DNA from: Pseudomonadota bacterium
GTDB taxonomy: Bacteria; Pseudomonadota; Gammaproteobacteria; Acidiferrobacterales; Acidiferrobacteraceae
Direction of reading: 5' to 3'
Assembly: GCA_021827145.1 (NCBI GenBank)
Contig: JAKAXK010000002.1
Location: 21,484-85,483 of the forward strand
DNA: 64,000 nt
The position numbers and the translations under genes are program-made. Under the pieces are notes generated by a model. That model was not told the origin of the DNA, ran no database searches, and was given only the letters and a program-made list of their open reading frames with translations. Positions 59,260-64,000 of the stretch are shown here, one piece after another. Within the stretch, counting starts at the first letter, position 1; each line of letters begins with the position of its first letter.

Positions 59260-59655
59260 ATGGACTATCAGCAGGCACAAAACCAGTTGGCGCTCGTACA
59301 GCAGCAGAACCAGACGGCCCTGCAGACGCTGCAGGCCCTCGCCCAGAAGCTCGCGGCGGCGGCGCCGGATCCGACGACCGGGCGTGAATGGGCGATGGAT
59401 CTGCGCGAGGCGGCGATGGCGATGCAGACCCAGGCTCAGAGCACGACCATGCTGATTCAGCAGATGGCCCAATACATACAGCAGCTCGAGGGGGCCCTGG
59501 CCACCCACCCGAACGCCCCCGTGCGGCCGACCGGCTGGGCCAATCAGCCCTCCGCGGGCGGCGGTTTCCTGGGTTCGCTCGTGGGCGGCCTCGGCATGGG
59601 GGCCGGCTTCGCGGCGGCCGACAATATCGTGAACGATATCTTCGATCTGTTCTAA
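59260..59655 (+). CDS. Gln-rich coiled-coil protein with C-terminal glycine zipper
   Basis: 131 residues from ATG 59260 (GAGGGG upstream). The N-terminal 90 residues are Gln/Ala-rich and helical ([55 protein letters not shown]), followed by a Pro/Asn linker and a glycine-zipper tail ([19 protein letters not shown], ending IVNDIFDLF). No signal peptide. The tail resembles DUF2076-type periplasmic/cytoplasmic proteins, but the family call is not firm. Convergent with argH, overlapping by four bases. Confidence 0.72.
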   Translation: MDYQQAQNQLALVQQQNQTALQTLQALAQKLAAAAPDPTTGREWAMDLREAAMAMQTQAQSTTMLIQQMAQYIQQLEGALATHPNAPVRPTGWANQPSAGGGFLGSLVGGLGMGAGFAAADNIVNDIFDLF

Positions 59656-61055
59656 GCGGTCTTACCGTCCAGGTCTGCGAGGCGGGTCCGCCCGCGCGCG
59701 ACCGCCTCGTACACCTGCCGGGGAGCGGTGCCGCCGAGGTGGTCGCGTGCGGCCAGTGACCCTTCCAGGGTGAGCACTGGGAAGATGTCCGCCTCGATCA
59801 GGGCCGAGCAGGTCTTCAGTTCGGAGAGTGGCAGTTCGGCGAGATCCACGCCGCGGTCTATGGCTAGCCGCACGGCACGCCCGGCGGCCTCATGCGCGTC
59901 ACGGAACGGCAGGCCCCGTCTCACCAGGTAGTCCGCGAGGTCGGTTGCGGTCGGGTAACCGCGGCGCGCCTCCTCACGCATGCGTTCCCTATGAAAGGTG
60001 GTCGCCGGCAAGAGTTCGGTGAGCGCACGCAGGGAATCGCGAACGGTGTCCAGGGTATCGAAGAGCGGCTCCTTGTCTTCCTGGTTGTCCTTGTTGTAGG
60101 CGAGTGGCTGTCCCTTCATGAGGACCAGCAGGGCCGTGAGGTGACCTATGACGCGGCCGCTCTTGCCGCGCAGGAGCTCGGGAACGTCCGGATTCTTCTT
60201 CTGGGGCATGATCGATGAACCGGTGCAAAAGCCGTCGGCCAGCTCTATAAAGCCGAATTGGGGCGTCGACCAGAGCACGAGCTCCTCGGCGATGCGCGAC
60301 AGGTGGATCATGATCAAGGCCGCGGCCGCTGTGAATTCTATGACAAAGTCCCGATCCGAGACCGCGTCGAGCGAGTTTTCGGTCGGGCGCGTGAAGCCCA
60401 GGGCTTGGGCCGTCATCTGCCGGTCTATGGGGAAGCTCGTGCCGGCTAGGGCCCCGGCCCCAAGCGGCATGACGTTCAGTCGCCCGCGGGCATCCATGAG
60501 ACGCCCCGCGTCGCGCAGGAACATCTCAAACCACGCCAACACATGGTGGCCCAGTGTCACGGGCTGCGCCACCTGCAGATGGGTGAAGCCTGGCATGATC
60601 GTCTCGGCCTCGCGTTCGGCCAGCATGAGGAGTACGGAACCGAGTCTCTGAAGCTGACCCACGAGCCCGTCTAGGCCGTCACGCAAATAGAGACGCACCG
60701 CGGTCGCCACTTGATCGTTGCGTGAACGGGCGGTGTGCAGCTTTTTGCCGACCTCGCCGATGCGTTCGATCAGGGCGGCCTCGATATTCATGTGGACGTC
60801 TTCGCGGCCCACGGACCAGGTGAAACGGCCCGCGTCGATGTCCTTTTCTATGGCCGACAACCCCTCAGCGATGAGCGCGGCCTCGCTTTCCTGGATGATG
60901 CCCACCGCCGCGAGCATATGCGCGTGCGCGATCGAGCCGCGGATATCATGGCGGTAGAGCCTTTGGTCAAACCCGACGGAGGCCGTGAAGGCCTCCACGA
61001 AGGCGTCCGTGGGCTCGGTGAAGCGGCCTTTCCAGGCCTTTTCGGTAGGAGACAT
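59652..61055 (-). CDS. argH: Argininosuccinate lyase
   Basis: 467 residues, standard length. Fumarase/aspartase superfamily: [59 protein letters not shown] and the signature [20 protein letters not shown]. It cleaves argininosuccinate to arginine and fumarate. It is divergent from the AlgZ-like gene, as in Pseudomonas and many relatives. Confidence 0.97.
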   Translation of the reverse strand: MSPTEKAWKGRFTEPTDAFVEAFTASVGFDQRLYRHDIRGSIAHAHMLAAVGIIQESEAALIAEGLSAIEKDIDAGRFTWSVGREDVHMNIEAALIERIGEVGKKLHTARSRNDQVATAVRLYLRDGLDGLVGQLQRLGSVLLMLAEREAETIMPGFTHLQVAQPVTLGHHVLAWFEMFLRDAGRLMDARGRLNVMPLGAGALAGTSFPIDRQMTAQALGFTRPTENSLDAVSDRDFVIEFTAAAALIMIHLSRIAEELVLWSTPQFGFIELADGFCTGSSIMPQKKNPDVPELLRGKSGRVIGHLTALLVLMKGQPLAYNKDNQEDKEPLFDTLDTVRDSLRALTELLPATTFHRERMREEARRGYPTATDLADYLVRRGLPFRDAHEAAGRAVRLAIDRGVDLAELPLSELKTCSALIEADIFPVLTLEGSLAARDHLGGTAPRQVYEAVARGRTRLADLDGKTA

Positions 61056-61362
61056 GCGCGCGCTCGACGAAGGAAAAGGCGTCCATGGTACCGAACTGCG
61101 GGCGCGTCGTTAAGGGCGGTCGGTATTTGCCACTTGTCCGTCGACGCCTTCCGATCATCGGTGGTGGGTTGAGGGAAATCCAAGCGTCGACTAGAGTTTC
61201 CTCCGTAGTGCCTGGGCCGGACTCTCCTTATGCACCCCCACCCCGAAATGCCGGCTCAGGGTTGCCGGGCCCACGAGCATGACTCGGGGCCCTCTTTTTC
61301 CTGCTAGTCTAGTGTCTGTCCCGATCCCCCGGGGCCCAGCCTCGTAATATTAAAAGGTGGTC
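61056..61362 (+). other. Divergent intergenic region argH / algZ-like
   Basis: 307 bases without a supported gene, holding the promoters of both genes. I could not pick out a convincing -35/-10 pair. Just before the kinase gene the sequence becomes GC-rich (CCCCCGGGGCCC) and then AT-rich (TAATATTAAAA). Confidence 0.45.
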
Positions 61363-62442
61363 ATGAAGGACTCGACGAGCTATTTTCTGCCCGACTTCGG
61401 TTCTCTCGCCATTGCCGCCAAGGTGCTTCTCATGGCCGAGGCGATCGCCGTGATATTCACGATCGCCGGAAGTGACAGTCTGGGACCGTCTATGGCCCGC
61501 CATTTCCTGTTTCTCTCGGCCTATACCCTGACCATAGCCCTGGTGAGCTTGGGCTTATGGCGGCTTGTCAACCGCGGGTTGCGCCAGTTGTCGGCCATGG
61601 TGGGCTCGTTGCTTGTCATCGCGCTCATGATCGTGGCGGTGGTGGCAGTCACCGAGGGCTTCATAAACGGGCTCTACGCGCTTGGCATCATTCCCAACCG
61701 GTCCCCCCTGTGGCAGCTCACCGTTCTGGTCCACGGCGTCCTGATCGGTACCGTGGTGATGTTGCTGGGCCTGCGCTACCTCTTCGTGTCACACAAGGCG
61801 CAGACCGATGCCAAGCTCGAGCAGGAAGCTCGTATCCAGGCCCTGCAGTCGCGCATTCGACCGCACTTCCTCTTCAATAGCATGAATAGTATCGCGAGCC
61901 TCACGCGCAGCGATCCGCCGCGTGCCGAGGCCGCGCTTCAGGATCTCGCCGACCTGTTCCGGGTGCTGCTCGCCGATGCCCGTAAACTCGTGCCGATCTC
62001 GGCTGAGCAAGAGATATCGCGCCAGTACCTGGAAATCGAAAAGCTGCGGCTCGGCGACCGGCTCAATGTGCAGTGGACCGTGAGTAACGTTCCCCGCAAT
62101 GCGCTGATTCCCACGCTGACCTTGCAGCCACTCCTCGAAAACGCCATATATCACGGCATCGAACCACGGTTTGGCGGGGGCACGGTCAAGGTCGAGCTTT
62201 GGGGCGATAACGCCGAGACCTTGAACGTCCTCATCAGTAATCCGATTCCGGAGGTTCGCAAGCACGCCCATGGACGCGGCAACAAGATCGCCATGGATAA
62301 CATTCGTCAGAGGCTTGCTTCGCACTTTTCGGACGCCGCCACCTTGCAAACGTTCGAGGAAGGCGATCAATATCACGTCAAAATAAAAATGCCTATTGTG
62401 AGGAATCAGGGGGGCAGCTACTTAGCGGAGAGTTCACGATGA
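61363..62442 (+). CDS. AlgZ/FimS-like sensor histidine kinase
   Basis: 359 residues from ATG 61363 (AAGGTGG upstream). Four hydrophobic segments come first (AAKVLLMAEAIAVIFTIA, FLFLSAYTLTIALVSLGLW, LLVIALMIVAVVAVTEGF, LTVLVHGVLIGTVVMLLGL), then the His_kinase (LytS/YehU) domain with the phospho-acceptor in IRPHFLFNSMNSIAS and the N-box LLENAIYHGIEPRFGGG. The C-terminal G-box is degenerate. In Pseudomonas FimS/AlgZ acts with AlgR on twitching motility and alginate; this organism's targets are not known. The response regulator gene follows. Confidence 0.88.
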   Translation: MKDSTSYFLPDFGSLAIAAKVLLMAEAIAVIFTIAGSDSLGPSMARHFLFLSAYTLTIALVSLGLWRLVNRGLRQLSAMVGSLLVIALMIVAVVAVTEGFINGLYALGIIPNRSPLWQLTVLVHGVLIGTVVMLLGLRYLFVSHKAQTDAKLEQEARIQALQSRIRPHFLFNSMNSIASLTRSDPPRAEAALQDLADLFRVLLADARKLVPISAEQEISRQYLEIEKLRLGDRLNVQWTVSNVPRNALIPTLTLQPLLENAIYHGIEPRFGGGTVKVELWGDNAETLNVLISNPIPEVRKHAHGRGNKIAMDNIRQRLASHFSDAATLQTFEEGDQYHVKIKMPIVRNQGGSYLAESSR

Positions 62443-62480
62443 AAGAGCCCGGGGCACCAGCTGAACAGAGGAGGGACACA

Positions 62481-63212
62481 ATGAAGGTCCTGATCGTAGA
62501 CGACGAAAAACTGGCGCGCGATCGGTTGCGAGAAATGGTGGGAGAGATCGGCGAACACACGGTGGTGGGCGAGGCCATGAACGGTAACGAGGCTATTGCG
62601 CAGACCGAGCGCCTGAACCCCGACGTGCTGCTCATGGATATCCGCATGCCGGGCATGGATGGCCTGGAGGCGGCCATGCATCTCATGGGGCTCGATACAC
62701 CTCCTGGCGTGATCTTCACGACCGCCTACGACCAGCATGCCCTCGATGCCTTCGAGGTCAATGCCGTCGATTACCTCCTGAAGCCGATCCGTAAGGACCG
62801 CTTGGCCAAGGCCCTGAGCAAGGCCGGCAAGCTGAGCCTGCAACAGCTCCAGGACTTGAATCAGGCGCAGGACTCACCCATCGTCCGCACCCACTTGAGC
62901 GTCCATCTCCGTGGCAATATCCGGCTGGTCCCGGTGCAGGACGTCTTGTATTTCCTGGCGGACAACAAGTACGTGACGGTGCGCACCGCCAGCGAGGAAC
63001 ACCTGATCGAGGACTCGCTCGTGAATCTTGAGCGCGAGTTCGGCGAGAGCTTTCTGCGGATCCACAGAAATGCCCTGGTCGCCACGCCCTATATTAGCGG
63101 CATCGAGAAGGACACGAGCGGCACCTGGCATGTCACGCTGAAGGGTCTCGACAAGCGACTCGCGGTGAGTCGGCGGCACGCCGCAGCAGTCCGTCGCTGG
63201 GCGCGCCGCTAG
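62481..63212 (+). CDS. algR: LytTR response regulator, AlgR-like
   Basis: 243 residues from ATG 62481, which has GAGGAGGG upstream and gives the canonical MKVLIVDDEKLARDRL; an ATG at 62439 overlapping the kinase stop would add 14 residues. The receiver domain has the phospho-acceptor Asp in DVLLMDIRMPG and FTTAYDQHALDAF, KP in YLLKPIR. The C-terminal LytTR domain has VHLRGNIRLVPVQDVLYFLA, FLRIHRNALVATPYI. Pairs with the kinase upstream. Convergent with the next gene, 4 bases apart. Confidence 0.9.
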   Translation: MKVLIVDDEKLARDRLREMVGEIGEHTVVGEAMNGNEAIAQTERLNPDVLLMDIRMPGMDGLEAAMHLMGLDTPPGVIFTTAYDQHALDAFEVNAVDYLLKPIRKDRLAKALSKAGKLSLQQLQDLNQAQDSPIVRTHLSVHLRGNIRLVPVQDVLYFLADNKYVTVRTASEEHLIEDSLVNLEREFGESFLRIHRNALVATPYISGIEKDTSGTWHVTLKGLDKRLAVSRRHAAAVRRWARR

Positions 63213-63216
63213 CCGG

Positions 63217-63732
63217 TCACATGCGCCAGAGGGCCGCGAGCGGCCGCTCACTATAGTCCGCGGATGCGAGCGGCAGGCGGTGCTGGCGGATGTCATCCAA
63301 GGCCTCGGCGACGCGCGCAAAGTCTTGCTGGAGCCGCCAGTAGACGCGAGCGCGTTCGCTATGCCTCTCGAAGTCGGCTGTTTGCCCAAAGGCGCTGCGT
63401 CCGTGATCGGCGTAGTAGGATAGCTGTCCGCGCGAACGCAAGCGCTCCCGAAAGAAGCCGCTCATGAAGAGCGCGTATTCGGCCATGTGACGCACGATGA
63501 TCATCTCGCGGGCCCGGTCCTGCTCCTGGGCGGCCCTTTGTTCGCTGAGAAACTGCACCAGGGTGGTGAGTGGGCGCTTTTCATGGTCGTTCAGTGGATA
63601 GAGGGCTTCGGTGCGCGCGAAGCGGGCGAGAAGATCGCTGACATAGGCTACGGTGGCGGGCTCTCCAATCCCCGCGCGCCGGAAGCCCTGCTGGATATGG
63701 CGATGAAAAAACTGAGAGAGAGTCGGCGTCAC
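63217..63732 (-). CDS. Uncharacterised soluble helical protein
   Basis: 171 residues from a start at 63732. It is Arg/Ala/Leu/Glu-rich and mostly helical (LSQFFHRHIQQGFRRAGIGE, LTTLVQFLSEQRAAQEQDRA, EYALFMSGFFRERLRSRGQL, YWRLQQDFARVAEALDDIRQ). No signal peptide, membrane helix or cysteine. I recall similar small conserved proteins of unknown function near metal-oxidising gammaproteobacterial genes but cannot name a family. The start has weak support; codon use matches neighbours. Confidence 0.55.
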   Translation of the reverse strand: MTPTLSQFFHRHIQQGFRRAGIGEPATVAYVSDLLARFARTEALYPLNDHEKRPLTTLVQFLSEQRAAQEQDRAREMIIVRHMAEYALFMSGFFRERLRSRGQLSYYADHGRSAFGQTADFERHSERARVYWRLQQDFARVAEALDDIRQHRLPLASADYSERPLAALWRM

Positions 63733-63968
63733 GATGACCTCCTAACACGAGCCCCTACACCTCATTATAGTAAGAGAGTCGCGCGAGGCTACCCATCCCC
63801 TGAGGGGGATGGCGCGAGCGTCACCGAAGGCGTGCGCACAAGCGGTGGCGCGGCTCCCCGGTGACCACGGGCGCCGGGCGGTCGCGCCCCTATTTGAACG
63901 TCCCCGAGGCTTTCTTTTCCGCGGTTCTTGCGCGAGTATTGTCCGCGCCCCGGCCCTCGTGACGAACG
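63733..63968. other. Intergenic region with a hairpin
   Basis: 236 bases without a clear gene. CCATCCCC at 63793-63800 pairs perfectly with GGGGATGG at 63805-63812 around TGAG. No T run follows on either strand, so it is not a standard terminator. The region otherwise holds AT-rich bases near 63760 (CATTATAGTAAG), a possible promoter for the minus-strand gene. Confidence 0.4.
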
Positions 63969-64000
63969 ATGGCGCTGGGTTATGACCAGGACCAGATCGG
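63969..64000 (+). CDS. Possible start of a gene cut by the window end
   Basis: ATG 63969 begins a frame open to the window edge (MALGYDQDQI). Eleven codons cannot be assigned to a family; the ribosome site is weak. Confidence 0.25.
   Translation, partial: MALGYDQDQI

Noticed and set aside
63793-63812. Hairpin as a terminator
   Set aside because: The stem is perfect but no T run follows on either strand.

Overview
This is a GC-rich chromosomal segment of a gammaproteobacterium. The evidence is the gene content and order: an mshA-N type pilus locus, bioF-bioH-bioC, rsmD-coaD-ferredoxin-ftsY-ftsE-ftsX-rpoH, hemC-D-X-Y, and argH divergent from an AlgZ/AlgR-like pair. The two periplasmic DsrE-like proteins beside a porin fit a sulfur-metabolising, possibly acidophilic relative of Acidiferrobacter or the Ectothiorhodospiraceae, but that placement is inference. 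I saw no tRNA, rRNA, CRISPR array, intact insertion sequence or prophage.

Layout. 0-5 kb: the 3' part of a GGDEF-EAL protein, a beta-barrel protein, rpiA, a YhdH/AcuI-type reductase, a small secreted ORF, trxC and trmL. 5.2-17.2 kb: a complete MSHA-type type IV pilus operon. It has a sigma-54-type promoter, a major pilin followed by a strong terminator, minor pilins, an MshE ATPase with the c-di-GMP-binding MshEN repeats, and MshG, MshI, a PilN-like protein, MshJ, K, L, M and N. 18-20.7 kb: bioF-bioH-bioC. 21-29.7 kb: a compact VirB-like gene set (B2, B3, B4, B5, B6, B8, B9-like, B10-like) followed by a barrel protein and a lipoprotein. It has no VirB11, coupling protein or relaxase, and its VirB4 has an altered Walker A. 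29.8-32.6 kb: a predicted amino acid:carrier-protein ligase, a double GNAT protein and a left-handed beta-helix acyltransferase, with no carrier protein beside them.

32.6-45.5 kb is one long minus-strand block: gldA/F/G-like ABC genes with a DUF4340 protein, mutM, a dynamin-like GTPase, clcA, rsmD, coaD, ferredoxin, ftsY, ftsE, ftsX and rpoH. A near-perfect CIRCE operator overlaps a sigma-E-like promoter upstream of rpoH. 45.6-47.6 kb: a ferredoxin-reductase fusion and a CDF metal exporter. 47.6-49.8 kb is a gene graveyard holding a DUF4143-type ATPase with an internal deletion and remnants of an MNT-HEPN toxin-antitoxin pair. 49.8-53.8 kb: hemC-D-X-Y. 54.3-56.8 kb: DsrE-like, porin, DsrE-like. 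56.8-59 kb: rlmJ, a MazG-like hydrolase, an MFS fragment, and an RHH antitoxin with a ParE-type toxin interrupted by one amber codon. 59.2-63.7 kb: a glycine-zipper protein, argH, algZ/algR-like genes and an uncharacterised protein.

How parts connect: the cyclic-di-GMP enzyme at the left edge and the MshEN domain in the pilus ATPase suggest c-di-GMP control of pilus extension. The rpoH promoter region suggests that envelope stress (sigma-E) and cytoplasmic heat shock (HrcA) converge on sigma-32. Most genes are coupled by ATGA or TGATG overlaps, and convergent genes abut or overlap, so the chromosome is compact except in the two decayed regions.
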